Below are positions 16,810 through 25,604 of a stretch of DNA of 64,000 nucleotides, piece by piece; position 1 is the stretch's first letter; each line of letters opens with the position of its first letter. Location of the stretch: NCBI RefSeq assembly GCF_003852315.1, contig NZ_CP027762.1:4073501-4137500 (forward strand), read 5' to 3'. The DNA comes from Pseudomonas sp. LBUM920 (lineage in GTDB: Bacteria; Pseudomonadota; Gammaproteobacteria; Pseudomonadales; Pseudomonadaceae). The notes beneath the pieces are model-generated. The model searched no databases. It was not told the DNA's origin and saw only the letters and a program-made list of their open reading frames with translations. Made by a program: the position numbers and the translations under genes.

Positions 16810-18150
16810 TTATTCATCCCCAGTGCAGGTGCGCGGCGTCAGGCCTTTTTCCTTGGCGAAGGCGGCGGATTTTTCATCGATCAACGGGCGCAGCAACGCG
16901 CGGTCGGCGGCGATCCAGTCGCTGATCAGCGTCCAGTTAGCGCCGTCCCATTGCTGCACACGCGCCGAGCCGCCGCCTTCATGGTCGCGGCACGACAGCT
17001 TGAGGTTCTGCATCAGGCCCAGGTAGCCCATGTCCTTCAAGCGCGCGTCGTCGATGTTCAAGTGTTCCAGGCCCCAACGGCCTTCTTCACCGTTGAGGGG
17101 GCGCTTGCCGAATTTGGCCTGGCCGGTACGGATCGCTTCCACGGCCACGGCGGCGTTCACCAGGCCGGAGTTGTAGTAGACGCTGCCGAAGTTTTTCAAG
17201 TCCTTGAGGTCACTGTGGCCCTTGTCGAGGATGTATTTCTGGAGGCGTTTGTGGATCTCGAAATCGGCACCGGCCGGGTATGGCGTCAGCGCCAGATAGC
17301 CTTTGGCGGACGCGCCGGCAGGCAGCACGTCTTCGCTGGAGCTGGCCCAGATATCGCCGATGATATGGTCGACCGGGAAGCCAAAACGCGCGGCGGTTTT
17401 CACCGCTACGGGCGTCGAGACGCCCCAGGTGCGCAGGAACACCCAGTCCGGATTCGCCTGGCGTACCTGGCGCCACTGCGCCGACTGTTCATTGCCCGGG
17501 TCGGCCACCGGAATCTGGATATTTTCAAAGCCGTATTTCTCTGCCAGCAACTTCAGCGGGCCAAGGGTTTCGCGCCCATAGGCCGAATCGTGATAGACCG
17601 TGGCGATTTTCTTGCCCTTGAGTTTGTCGAAACCGCCTTCGCGCTGGGCGATGTAGTTCACCAGGGTTGAGGCCTCGCTGTAGAAGGTCAGCATCACCGG
17701 GAAGTTGTACGGGAACACCGTGCCGTCGGTGGCTTCGGTGCGGCCGTAACCGAGGGTGATCAGCGGGATCTTGTCCACCTCGGCACGCTCACTCAGCGCG
17801 TACGCGGCCGGGGCGCCATTGGGTTGATAGACCGCGACCGGCGCGCCATCCAGGCCATTCTTGAAGCGCTCGTAGCACTCAATGCCCTTCTCCGCCGTCC
17901 ACTCGGTTTCGCATTCCTGCCACACCAGTTTCACGCCGTTGATACCGCCTTCGACCTCGTTGATATAACGCAGGTAGTCGATCATCCCGGCCCACACCTG
18001 CACGCCGCTGGAGGCGTACGCGCCCACACGGTAGGTGGCCAGGGGAATGAATTGCTGGTCGGGCGAGGCCGTCGCCTGGGGCACGGCGCCCGCCAACGCG
18101 GCCAGCGCCAGGGCGGCGCCGACCAGGGAACGTTTCAAGGTTGCACGCAT
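16810..18150 (-). CDS. Periplasmic substrate-binding protein of the branched-chain-type ABC importer
   Basis: A 446-residue protein with a signal peptide (MRATLKRSLVGAALALAALAGAVPQATA) and a type-1 periplasmic fold (Peripla_BP_6). It keeps features of the class such as the pattern KIATVYHDSAYGRETLGPLKLLAEKYGF. Its length is above that of leucine-binding proteins, as in relatives that bind amides, aromatic acids or other non-amino-acid ligands. The ATG at 18150 is chosen because it begins the signal peptide and has AAGAGA upstream. The ligand would define what the operon is for, and the sequence does not show it. Confidence 0.88.
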   Translation of the reverse strand: MRATLKRSLVGAALALAALAGAVPQATASPDQQFIPLATYRVGAYASSGVQVWAGMIDYLRYINEVEGGINGVKLVWQECETEWTAEKGIECYERFKNGLDGAPVAVYQPNGAPAAYALSERAEVDKIPLITLGYGRTEATDGTVFPYNFPVMLTFYSEASTLVNYIAQREGGFDKLKGKKIATVYHDSAYGRETLGPLKLLAEKYGFENIQIPVADPGNEQSAQWRQVRQANPDWVFLRTWGVSTPVAVKTAARFGFPVDHIIGDIWASSSEDVLPAGASAKGYLALTPYPAGADFEIHKRLQKYILDKGHSDLKDLKNFGSVYYNSGLVNAAVAVEAIRTGQAKFGKRPLNGEEGRWGLEHLNIDDARLKDMGYLGLMQNLKLSCRDHEGGGSARVQQWDGANWTLISDWIAADRALLRPLIDEKSAAFAKEKGLTPRTCTGDE

Positions 18151-18172
18151 GTTGGATTCTCTTGAGGGAATG

Positions 18173-19222
18173 TTAGAAGCGCAGCGGCCACTGCCGCAGA
18201 CGGTCACGCAGGTTGTGCAACAGACGAATCAACCCCTCGGGTTCCTTGATCAGGAACACGATGATCAACACGCCAAAGATGATCTTCTGCAGGTTCTGCA
18301 ATTGCCCCGCATCCACCGAGCCGCCGAACAAGGCTTGCCCGGCATGGCTGAGGAAAATCGGCAGCAGGCTGATAAACGCCGCGCCGACGAAGTTGCCGGC
18401 AATGCTGCCCATGCCGCCGATAATGATGATGAACAGGATCTGGAACGAGCGGTTGATATCAAAGCTGCTGGCGCTGGCCGTGCCCAGGTAAGCGAACGCC
18501 CACAGCGCACCGGCAATGCCCAGGTAGAACGAACTGACGGCGAACGCCAGGCGCTTGTAGCGCACCACCGGGATACCGACCACGGCGGCGGCGGTGTCCA
18601 TGTCGCGGATCGCCATCCAGTTGCGGCCGACCTGGCTGCGCACCAGGTTGACGGCGGTCCAGGTCAGCAGCAACACCGTGACCAGCGTCAGCAGGTAACG
18701 ACCCAGCGGCGTGTTCAGGTCATGGCCGAACAGCGCCAGTTTCGGCGCAGAAATGGTGCCGGAGGAGCCGTAGTTGTAGAACCAGGGAAATTTGACGAAC
18801 AGCCACTCCAGGAAAAACTGCGCGGCCAAGGTGGTGACCATCAGGTAAAAACCCTTGATCCGCGAACTCGGCAGGCCGAACAACAGCCCCACCAACGCGC
18901 TGATCACCCCACCGCCGAGCAGCGCCACCGGCAACCCCAGCGCCGGCAGACGCAGCAAAAACCCGTAGGTGGCGAACGCGCCGACAGCCATGAAACCGGC
19001 CGCGCCCACCGAGGTTTGCCCGGTGTAGCCGGTCAGCAGGTTCAAGCCCAGCCCGGCCAGCGACAGCACCAGAAACGGGACGAGGATCGCATTGAGCCAA
19101 TAGTCATTGCCCCACAGCGGCACGACGATAAAGGCCAGCGCCAACTGGCCGATCAGGCCCCAGGGCACGCGCCGCTGGATCAACACCAGCGGTGCGGTTT
19201 GTTGAACGACAGGAATCGACAT
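18173..19222 (-). CDS. Branched-chain-type ABC importer permease (LivM-like)
   Basis: A 349-residue inner-membrane permease with about nine to ten membrane segments and the family stretch GLNLLTGYTGQTSVGAAGFMAVGAFATYG. The EAA-like cytoplasmic loop is FDINRSFQILFIIIIGGMGSIAGNFVGA. It pairs with the LivH-like permease just upstream (gap 4 bases) to form the translocation path. Confidence 0.9.
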   Translation of the reverse strand: MSIPVVQQTAPLVLIQRRVPWGLIGQLALAFIVVPLWGNDYWLNAILVPFLVLSLAGLGLNLLTGYTGQTSVGAAGFMAVGAFATYGFLLRLPALGLPVALLGGGVISALVGLLFGLPSSRIKGFYLMVTTLAAQFFLEWLFVKFPWFYNYGSSGTISAPKLALFGHDLNTPLGRYLLTLVTVLLLTWTAVNLVRSQVGRNWMAIRDMDTAAAVVGIPVVRYKRLAFAVSSFYLGIAGALWAFAYLGTASASSFDINRSFQILFIIIIGGMGSIAGNFVGAAFISLLPIFLSHAGQALFGGSVDAGQLQNLQKIIFGVLIIVFLIKEPEGLIRLLHNLRDRLRQWPLRF

Positions 19223-19226
19223 GGGT

Positions 19227-20108
19227 TCAGACTCGCTCGATGGCGCGCTCGCCGAACAGGCCGGCGGGGCGGATATACAGGAAGGCCAGGGCCAGTACGT
19301 AGGCGAACCACGGCGTGATACCGCCGCCGATCAGTGGGCCGATGTACACCTCGGCCAGGTTTTCCGCTGCGCCGACAATCAGCCCGCCGACAATCGCCCC
19401 GCCAATCGAGGTGAAGCCGCCGATGATCAATACCGGCAAGGCCTTGAGCACCACCAGCGATAACGAAAACTGCACACCCTGGCGCGCGCCCCACAACAGC
19501 CCCGCCACCAGCCCGACCACGCCGGCCACGGCCCAGACGATCTGCCAGATGCGGTTGAGGTTGATGCCGATGGACAGCGCCGCCGTGGTGTCATCCGCCA
19601 CCGCGCGCAACGACACGCCGATGCGGGTCGTGTTGAACAGCAGCGCCAGTACCGTCACCAGCACCACGGCGGCCGCGGCGGCGATAAGGTCGAACTGACT
19701 GAGCATCAGTGGCCCGACAAACAGCGGCACGTCGTCGATGCCCAAATCCAGCGCGCGCACCTGCGAACCCATCAAGCCCTGGGCCAGGCCTTCGATAATG
19801 AACGACAGGCCCAACGTGGCCATGAACAGGGTGATCTGCGAACGGTTCACCAACGGGCGCAACACCAGTCGCTCGATCAGCAAGGCGCCGACGATCATCA
19901 CGATCACCGTCAGCAACACGGCCAGGGCAAACGGCACGCCCTGGTCATGCAGGCTGACAAAGGTCAGCGCGGCAAACAGCAGCATCGAGCCTTGGGCGAA
20001 GTTGAATACGCCGCTGGCCTTGTAGATCAGCACGAAGCCGATGGCGACCAGCGAGTACAGGGTGCCGGCGAGCAAGCCGCCGAGCAGGGTTTCGAAAAAG
20101 AACGTCAT
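19227..20108 (-). CDS. Branched-chain-type ABC importer permease (LivH-like)
   Basis: A 293-residue permease with about eight membrane segments and the family motif YSLVAIGFVLIYKASGVFNFAQGSML near the N-terminus, plus LKALPVLIIGGFTSIGGAIVGGLIVG. Its start overlaps the LivG-like stop by one base (TGATG), so the two are translationally coupled. Confidence 0.9.
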   Translation of the reverse strand: MTFFFETLLGGLLAGTLYSLVAIGFVLIYKASGVFNFAQGSMLLFAALTFVSLHDQGVPFALAVLLTVIVMIVGALLIERLVLRPLVNRSQITLFMATLGLSFIIEGLAQGLMGSQVRALDLGIDDVPLFVGPLMLSQFDLIAAAAAVVLVTVLALLFNTTRIGVSLRAVADDTTAALSIGINLNRIWQIVWAVAGVVGLVAGLLWGARQGVQFSLSLVVLKALPVLIIGGFTSIGGAIVGGLIVGAAENLAEVYIGPLIGGGITPWFAYVLALAFLYIRPAGLFGERAIERV

Positions 20109-20878
20109 CAGTGTGCGACTCCCAGGTAGGCGCTGATCACCTCGGGGTTGGCCTGTACCTCGGCGGGCGTGCCGTCGCCGACCTTGCGCCCGTAGTCGAG
20201 CACCACCACATGGTCGGACAGGCCCATGACCACGCCCATGTCGTGCTCGATCAACACCACGGTGGTGCCCAGGTCGCGGTTCACGTCGGCGACGAAGCGC
20301 GCCATTTCCTGTTTTTCTTCGGCGTTCATCCCGGCCATGGGTTCGTCGAGCAGCAACAGGCTCGGGCCTGCGATTAACGCGCGGCCCAACTCCACGCGTT
20401 TTTGCAGGCCGTAGGACAGGTTGCCCACCAGCACATCGCGGTGGGCTTGCAACTCAAGGAATTCAAGGATGCCCTGGGCACGCAGGCGAAAGGCCTCGGC
20501 CTCACGCCGGGCGCGCGGCAAGCCCAAGGCCTGTTCGATAAAGGTGCTGCGCATATGCCGCGACAGGCCGGTGAGGATGTTGTCGAGCACGCTCATCTTT
20601 TTGAACAGCGCGTTGTTCTGGAAGGTACGGCCAATGCCTCGACGCGCCGCGCCCAATGGGTCGATGCGGTGGAAGTGTTGTTGCTCGAAGACGATCTCGC
20701 CGGCGTCAAAGCGGTACACACCGTTAAGCACATTGAGCAACGAACTCTTGCCGGCGCCATTTGGCCCGATCAGCGCGCAAATCTCGCCGCGCTGCACGTC
20801 AAACGACAAGGCATTGATCGCCTTGACGCCCTTGAATGACAACGAAATGTCGCGCACCTGGAGAATGGCCTGGCTCAT
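20108..20878 (-). CDS. Branched-chain-type ABC importer ATPase (LivG-like)
   Basis: A 256-residue ATPase with Walker A GPNGAGKSSLLNVLNG, signature NLSYGLQKRVELGRAL, Walker B LLLLDEPMAGMN and the His of VVLIEHDMGVVMGLSDHV. The start at 20878 overlaps the previous stop by 4 bases (ATGA); a longer in-frame reading to 21037 runs inside the upstream gene and is rejected. It forms a heterodimer with the LivF-like protein. Confidence 0.9.
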   Translation of the reverse strand: MSQAILQVRDISLSFKGVKAINALSFDVQRGEICALIGPNGAGKSSLLNVLNGVYRFDAGEIVFEQQHFHRIDPLGAARRGIGRTFQNNALFKKMSVLDNILTGLSRHMRSTFIEQALGLPRARREAEAFRLRAQGILEFLELQAHRDVLVGNLSYGLQKRVELGRALIAGPSLLLLDEPMAGMNAEEKQEMARFVADVNRDLGTTVVLIEHDMGVVMGLSDHVVVLDYGRKVGDGTPAEVQANPEVISAYLGVAH

Positions 20879-21777
20879 GCGATGTCCCGTTTGAATTCGG
20901 CCAGCCATGTCGGCTCGGCCTTGGATTTGAGCGGTTGCCAGATGTAGGACAGACGCTGAAAGCCCAGCAGCCTGCGCACACGGTTTTTCAGCAACCGGCG
21001 CAGGCCACTTTGCGGGTGGGCGATGGCCCAGTCGCACAGGCGTCGGCGCCAGGTACCGTGGGGCGCCAGGCGGCTTTCGATGTCGTCGGCCAGGTGGCGC
21101 AAACGCTCAGGTGATAACAGCAGGCCGGTCGGCGCGACTTCACTGCGATCGCGGCGGGCCGAGGCGAGGTTTTCCGGAAACGCCAGGCCATGGCCGCTGT
21201 TGAGCCACTGCTCCAGCACCACGGCCAACCCGCCCTGCCAGTGAGTGCCCTCCTCGCTCCACAACGCGCTTTCGCCGGTGGGTTGCCACCAGCGCTGCAA
21301 GTGCTGCGCCGGGTCCAGCGGGCCGAGCAACTGGGCGAAATCCAGTCGGTTGGCAGACGCCCAGTGCCGCACTTGCCGGCGGTCCTGCACATACGAATGG
21401 GTCGGGCGAATACGCCACAGCTGTTGGTACAGGACTTCGGGCTCGAGGTCATCGGCCAGGGTCACCACCTGCCCGCCGACCGATTGCGCAGCCAACGCCA
21501 ACAACAGCAGGTTCGGCTCGAACGCGCCGCTGAGCGCCAGCCGCGACTGCTCGCCAAAGCCTTGCTGGCGCAACCCATCGGCCAGGCGCTCGACATCGCG
21601 CAAGGCGTCAATCCACCGCCAGGCATACCACTGGCCCTGGCGCTTGTGGCGCAGGGCTGTCTGCAACGGCGTGATTTGCGCCCAGTGGTGCAGGTGTTCC
21701 AAAGGCTCGCACAGGTTGCCGAGCAGTTCGGCGGGCCATTCCAGGGCCAGCGGACGTTTGAGTTCGTGCACGCTCAT
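20875..21777 (-). CDS. Degenerate adenylate-forming (AMP-binding-like) protein
   Basis: A 300-residue protein resembling only the N-terminal part of acyl-CoA synthetases: AKR-like opening HWAQITPLQTALRHKRQGQWYAWRWIDAL, then LADGLRQQGFGEQSRLALSGAFEPNLLLLALAAQSVGGQVVTL. The end (GLRRLLKNRVRRLLGFQRLSYIW) resembles a middle piece of long-chain ligases. The ATP-binding loop (SGTTGxPK), the later signature motifs and the C-terminal lid domain are not present, so it is unlikely to make acyl-CoA. Its codon use and tight coupling to the LivG gene argue against simple decay. The start at 21777 has GGAG 10 bases upstream. Role unknown. Confidence 0.6.
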   Translation of the reverse strand: MSVHELKRPLALEWPAELLGNLCEPLEHLHHWAQITPLQTALRHKRQGQWYAWRWIDALRDVERLADGLRQQGFGEQSRLALSGAFEPNLLLLALAAQSVGGQVVTLADDLEPEVLYQQLWRIRPTHSYVQDRRQVRHWASANRLDFAQLLGPLDPAQHLQRWWQPTGESALWSEEGTHWQGGLAVVLEQWLNSGHGLAFPENLASARRDRSEVAPTGLLLSPERLRHLADDIESRLAPHGTWRRRLCDWAIAHPQSGLRRLLKNRVRRLLGFQRLSYIWQPLKSKAEPTWLAEFKRDIA

Positions 21778-21853
21778 AGGGGTGATGCTCCTATTAAAGG
21801 GGTGTGCGTGCGGTGGTCCGCTGGCTGGGATTGATCCAACAATCGAGGTCACA

Positions 21854-21944
21854 TGTGGGAGCGGGCTTGCTCGCGAAAAGCGCTGGTTCAGTCAACATGT
21901 ATGTTGAATGTCAGTCCGCATTCGCGAGCAAGCCCGCTCCCACC
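21854..21944. repeat. REPIN overlapping the 3' end of the LLM monooxygenase gene
   Basis: A near-perfect inverted pair of TGTGGGAGCGGGCTTGCTCGCGAA arms. The right arm (to 21944) lies inside the reading frame of the minus-strand monooxygenase and encodes its last residues and stop (end 21911). The element separates the monooxygenase from the importer genes and could affect expression of one relative to the other. Confidence 0.9.
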
Positions 21945-23326
21945 TTGGTTTTGTATGAGCCCGATAAGTCGCGGTAAGCGGCGCCCGGATGATTCGCCCC
22001 CAGCCGCGCGCCGTCGCCGAACAGCTTCTCGCGCAAGGTGCCCTGGGCGTATTCGGTCTTGTACACGCCGCGCTTTTGCAGCTCCGGCACCAACAGGTCC
22101 ACAGCGTCGATAAAGGTTTCGTGGGTCAGCGCATAGGCCAGATTGAAACCGTCCACGTCAGTCTCCTCGACCCATTCCTGCAGCAGGTCGGCCACGGTTT
22201 CAGGGCCACCGACAAACAACGGGCCAAAGCCGCCGATGCCAACCCAGTCGGCCAGTTCGTTGGGCGTCCAGACTTTGTTCGGATCTGCGGTGGAGAAGGC
22301 CTCCACCGCCGACTGGATAGCGTTGGTGTGCACGTGCTTGAGCGGTTCATCGGGTTTGAACTGGCTGAAGTCGATACCGGTCCAGCCAGAAATCAATGCC
22401 ATTGCGCCTTCGTAGCTGACGTAGGATTTGTACTCGTCAAACTTGGCCTTGGCCTTGGCGTCGGTCTCGCCGACGATCACCGTCTGCAAGTTGAATATCA
22501 GGATTTTCTTCGGGTCGCGCCCGGCTTCTGCGGCGCGGCGGCGGATATCGGCCACGGTCTTTTTCAGCAACACCTTGGACGGCGCCGCGACAAACACACA
22601 CTCGGCCTGCTCGGCGGCGAACTGCTTGCCACGGCTGGACGCACCGGCCTGGTACAGCACCGGCGTGCGCTGCGGCGACGGCTCGCACAGATGAATACCG
22701 GGCACCTGGAAGTGTTTGCCGACGTGGCGGATTTCGTGGATTTTGCTCGGGTCGCTGAAAATCCGGCGCTCGCGATCACGCAGGACCGCGCCCTCTTCCC
22801 AGCTGCCTTCCCAGAGCTTGTAGCAAACCTCCAGGTATTCCTCGGCGTAGTCATAGCGCGCGTCGTGTTCGGTCTGGGCTTTCTGGCCAAGGTTCTTGGC
22901 GCCGCTTTCCAGGTACGAGGTGACGATGTTCCAGCCCACGCGGCCCTTGGTCAGGTGATCGAGGGTGGATAGCCTTCGGGCAAACGGGTACGGGTGCTCG
23001 AACGACAACGAGGCGGTCAGGCCGAAACCCAGATGCTCGGTGACCAGTGCCATCGGCGCGATCAACGACAGCGGGTCATTGACGGGCACCTGCGCCGCCT
23101 GGCGAATCGCCGCATCACCGTTGCCGTTGTACACGTCGTAAATACCCAGCACGTCGGCGATAAACAGCCCGTCGAATTTGCCGCGCTCGAGGATTTTGGC
23201 CAGGTCGGTCCAGTATTCCAGGTCTTTGTACTGCCACGAACGGTCACGCGGGTGCGCCCACAGGCCGGGCGACTGGTGGCCGACGCAGTTCATGTCGAAG
23301 GCATTCAAGCGGATTTCACGGGACAT
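21911..23326 (-). CDS. LLM-class flavin-dependent monooxygenase (DszA/NtaA/SnaA type)
   Basis: A 471-residue FMNH2-dependent monooxygenase of the bacterial luciferase superfamily. The opening LNAFDMNCVGHQSPGLWAHPRD and the block HPYPFARRLSTLDHLTKGRVGWNIVTSYLESGAKN are hallmarks of the DszA/NtaA/SnaA branch, which cleaves C-S or C-N bonds. The ATG at 23326 overlaps the preceding stop by one base and has GGAG 7 bases ahead. The C-terminal tail KVGAGLLANAD is encoded by a REP sequence (21911-21944), so the original end has been replaced. A separate flavin reductase is required and none is seen in the window. Confidence 0.88.
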   Translation of the reverse strand: MSREIRLNAFDMNCVGHQSPGLWAHPRDRSWQYKDLEYWTDLAKILERGKFDGLFIADVLGIYDVYNGNGDAAIRQAAQVPVNDPLSLIAPMALVTEHLGFGLTASLSFEHPYPFARRLSTLDHLTKGRVGWNIVTSYLESGAKNLGQKAQTEHDARYDYAEEYLEVCYKLWEGSWEEGAVLRDRERRIFSDPSKIHEIRHVGKHFQVPGIHLCEPSPQRTPVLYQAGASSRGKQFAAEQAECVFVAAPSKVLLKKTVADIRRRAAEAGRDPKKILIFNLQTVIVGETDAKAKAKFDEYKSYVSYEGAMALISGWTGIDFSQFKPDEPLKHVHTNAIQSAVEAFSTADPNKVWTPNELADWVGIGGFGPLFVGGPETVADLLQEWVEETDVDGFNLAYALTHETFIDAVDLLVPELQKRGVYKTEYAQGTLREKLFGDGARLGANHPGAAYRDLSGSYKTKVGAGLLANAD

Positions 23327-23652
23327 CAAAGCGCTCCGTTGAGGTGGTAGTTGCCGACGATCTGGTATTTCGTGCGTAACGGATCATCAAGGCTGGGCGG
23401 CAGCGCGGTGCGCTGGCCGGTGAGTTCGAACTCGGCATTGCTGGCGAAAATCAGCGCTTCAGCGGCGGCGATCTGCGCTTCGGTGAGGGCCACCGGGCTT
23501 GGGTCGGTGGCGGCGCGCTCAAGCAAGGCGGCGGCCACATCGACGCGGATCTGCCAATCGCCGAAGCGGCTGATCACGTAGGGGTCATCGCTTCGCTCAA
23601 CCGTACGGCGGGTGCTTTCCAGCAATTGGCGCGCGTAATTCAGTGCGGTCAT
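23326..23652 (-). CDS. C-terminal-only SfnB/acyl-CoA-dehydrogenase-like protein (truncated)
   Basis: A 108-residue protein that matches only the C-terminal helical domain of the SfnB-like neighbour: SRFGDWQIRVDVAAALLERA with AIGDLQWRVHGTEAILAKAG, EFELTGQRT with LFELAGTRS, and DPLRTKYQIVGNYHLNGAL with DPARWKYHLIGNFVLNGVK. It lacks the FAD-binding N-terminal and middle domains, and the stretch corresponding to RHNLDRFWRNARTHTL is missing. It has its own start with GAGGA 8 bases upstream and is coupled to both neighbours. It may be a remnant of a second full-length gene or a retained partner domain. Confidence 0.65.
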   Translation of the reverse strand: MTALNYARQLLESTRRTVERSDDPYVISRFGDWQIRVDVAAALLERAATDPSPVALTEAQIAAAEALIFASNAEFELTGQRTALPPSLDDPLRTKYQIVGNYHLNGAL

Positions 23653-23664
23653 GGGTCAGGTTCC

Positions 23665-24861
23665 TCAGTTCCAGGCGTGGCGGGCGGGCTTCACGCCGTT
23701 GAGCACGAAGTTGCCGATCAGGTGATATTTCCAGCGGGCCGGGTCGTGCAGGGTGTGGGTGCGCGCATTGCGCCAGAAGCGGTCGAGGTTGTGCCTGGCG
23801 GTCACCGAACGAGTGCCGGCGAGCTCGAAGAGTTTGCTGCTGGCGAGCAAGGCGGTTTCGGCCGACAGCACTTTGGCCTGGGCGACGACCAGCGAGGCGT
23901 GGGCCACGGTGTCTTCGTTCGGCTCGGCCAGGGCCAGGTCGACCGCTTTGCCGGCTTTGGCGAGAATGGCTTCGGTGCCGTGCACGCGCCATTGCAGGTC
24001 ACCGATGGCGGCGATGGTGAAGGGGTCTTGCCAACCATGCTCTTGTTGGCTGTCAATCCAGGGGCGTGCCTGGCGGGCGTGGATTTTGGCGTGTTCAAGC
24101 GCGCCAAGCGCGATGCCGGTGTCGACGGCGGCCTGGATGATCTGCGAGATCGGGCCATTGGCGGTGGGTTGGTCAAAGGCCAGGTGAGCCGGGATCACTG
24201 CGGTGCGCGGCACGGTCACACCGTCGAGTGTCACCGCGCCGCTGGCGGTGGTGCGCTGGCCAAAGCCGTCCCAGCTGTCAATGACCGTGAGGCCCGGCGC
24301 ATCGCGCTCAACGAACGCGATAAAGGCCTGGCCGTTTTCATTGTTGCCGACGGTGGGCACGATATGCGCGAACAGCGCGCCGGTGCAGTAGAACTTCTCG
24401 CCGTTGATGTGTGCGGTGTCGTGCTCAAAACGAATCTGGGTATCAAACGTGCCGGCGTTTTTGCTTTTGGCTTCGGAGAAGGCATTGCCGAACCGATAGC
24501 CCGCCAGGACCTTGCCGAAGTAGTGGCGCTTTTGTTCCTCTGTGGCGGTTTGCAGCAGAATGTCCACCACGCCCAAATGGTTCTGCGGGATTTGCCCCAG
24601 CGATGGGTCGGCGGCGGAGATCAACTTGATCACCTCGGCCACCGTCACATAAGACACCTCGGCGCCGCCATAGGCTTCAGGAATGGTGATGCCCCACAAA
24701 CCGCTGGCAGAAAACTCGTCAAGTTCGGCCACAGGCAAGCGCCGCTCGCGGTCGCGCGCGCTGGCGTCGACGGCAAAGCGTGCGGCCAGGCGCGTGGCGA
24801 CCTCGATGGCTTCGGCGTCCGAGCGGATGATATGGGCAGGTTGTTGAGGGTGGGCTGACAT
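23665..24861 (-). CDS. SfnB-family flavin-dependent oxidoreductase (acyl-CoA dehydrogenase fold)
   Basis: A 398-residue protein with the acyl-CoA dehydrogenase fold, of the SfnB/DszC group linked with sulfur acquisition from sulfones and related compounds. Features: GLWGITIPEAYGGAEVSYVTVAEVIKLISAADPSLGQIPQNHLG (N-terminal helical domain), INGEKFYCTGALFAH (middle beta domain) and the helical end SVTARHNLDRFWRNARTHTLHDPARWKYHLIGNFVLNG. The acyl-CoA dehydrogenase catalytic Glu region is not obvious, as expected for the monooxygenase branch. It is the first gene of the minus-strand operon. The upstream 154 bases hold its promoter, but no clear elements were read. Confidence 0.82.
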   Translation of the reverse strand: MSAHPQQPAHIIRSDAEAIEVATRLAARFAVDASARDRERRLPVAELDEFSASGLWGITIPEAYGGAEVSYVTVAEVIKLISAADPSLGQIPQNHLGVVDILLQTATEEQKRHYFGKVLAGYRFGNAFSEAKSKNAGTFDTQIRFEHDTAHINGEKFYCTGALFAHIVPTVGNNENGQAFIAFVERDAPGLTVIDSWDGFGQRTTASGAVTLDGVTVPRTAVIPAHLAFDQPTANGPISQIIQAAVDTGIALGALEHAKIHARQARPWIDSQQEHGWQDPFTIAAIGDLQWRVHGTEAILAKAGKAVDLALAEPNEDTVAHASLVVAQAKVLSAETALLASSKLFELAGTRSVTARHNLDRFWRNARTHTLHDPARWKYHLIGNFVLNGVKPARHAWN

Positions 24862-25015
24862 GGCCGACTCCAGGCTCCGGTGAGATGACCTGGGTGATTG
24901 CAGGAGTCGTGCCTGAATGTAATCGCCAATAAAATCAGGGTGTTGCGGCTAAAATCTTGAAAGGCCTGCGTGTGCAGGCGAGCAAAGTGTCCATCCACTG
25001 TTGCCAGGCAGACAG

Positions 25016-25579
25016 TTAGATCACCACGTTGCGCACAAAGCGCACCGCCACCTCACCATCATTGCGATAGCCGTGGGCCTGGCGGCTGGCGAACATGAAG
25101 AACTCACCGGTGGCCACGTGTTTTTCTTCGTCATCGAGGATCAGGGTCAGGCGGCCTTCGAACACAAACAGCTGCACGCTCCAGCCTTCCGGGTCGGGTT
25201 CCGGGCTGTAACGGTCGCCCGGTTCCAGGCGCATCTCCCACAACTCCACCTCGCGCCGAGCAGTGGCCTTGGCCAGCAATACGGCTTTACTGCCGGGAAT
25301 GTCGCCGGCCCACGCCAGCTCGTTGATGCGGCTGTGATCGCTGGCATCCGGCGCCTGGATCAAGTCGCTGAAGGCCACATCCAGGGCTTCGGCGACGCGG
25401 TCCAGGGTGGACAGGCTGACATTCTTCTCGCCCGCCTCGATGGCCACCAGCATGCGCCGGCTGACGCCGGACTTTTCCGATAGCGCGGTCTGGCTCATGT
25501 CGGCAGCATGCCGCAGACGACGGACGTTCTGGCTGACGTGTTGCAGGACCGACGCCCGATGTGGATTTTCTTTGTGCAC
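25016..25579 (-). CDS. XRE-family regulator with cupin domain
   Basis: A 187-residue regulator. An N-terminal helix-turn-helix (VRRLRHAADMSQTALSEKSGVSRRMLVAIEAGEKNVSLSTLDRVAEAL, about residues 15-70) is followed by a C-terminal cupin barrel (EPDPEGWSVQLFVFEGRLTLILDDEEKHVATGEFFMF). This architecture usually represses a neighbouring transporter or catabolic gene. I use the GTG at 25579 because the frame upstream of it is intergenic and the domain begins soon after; no strong ribosome site is present, so the start is uncertain. It is divergent from the EamA exporter at 25672, its probable target. Confidence 0.82.
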   Translation of the reverse strand: MHKENPHRASVLQHVSQNVRRLRHAADMSQTALSEKSGVSRRMLVAIEAGEKNVSLSTLDRVAEALDVAFSDLIQAPDASDHSRINELAWAGDIPGSKAVLLAKATARREVELWEMRLEPGDRYSPEPDPEGWSVQLFVFEGRLTLILDDEEKHVATGEFFMFASRQAHGYRNDGEVAVRFVRNVVI

Positions 25580-25604
25580 TATATTGCTCAATAGGTAGGT
25601 GTGC

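Noticed and set aside
14920..17670. 916-codon plus-strand open frame across the FAD protein, LivF-like and binding-protein genes
   Set aside because: It crosses three well-supported minus-strand genes and has no recognisable domain.
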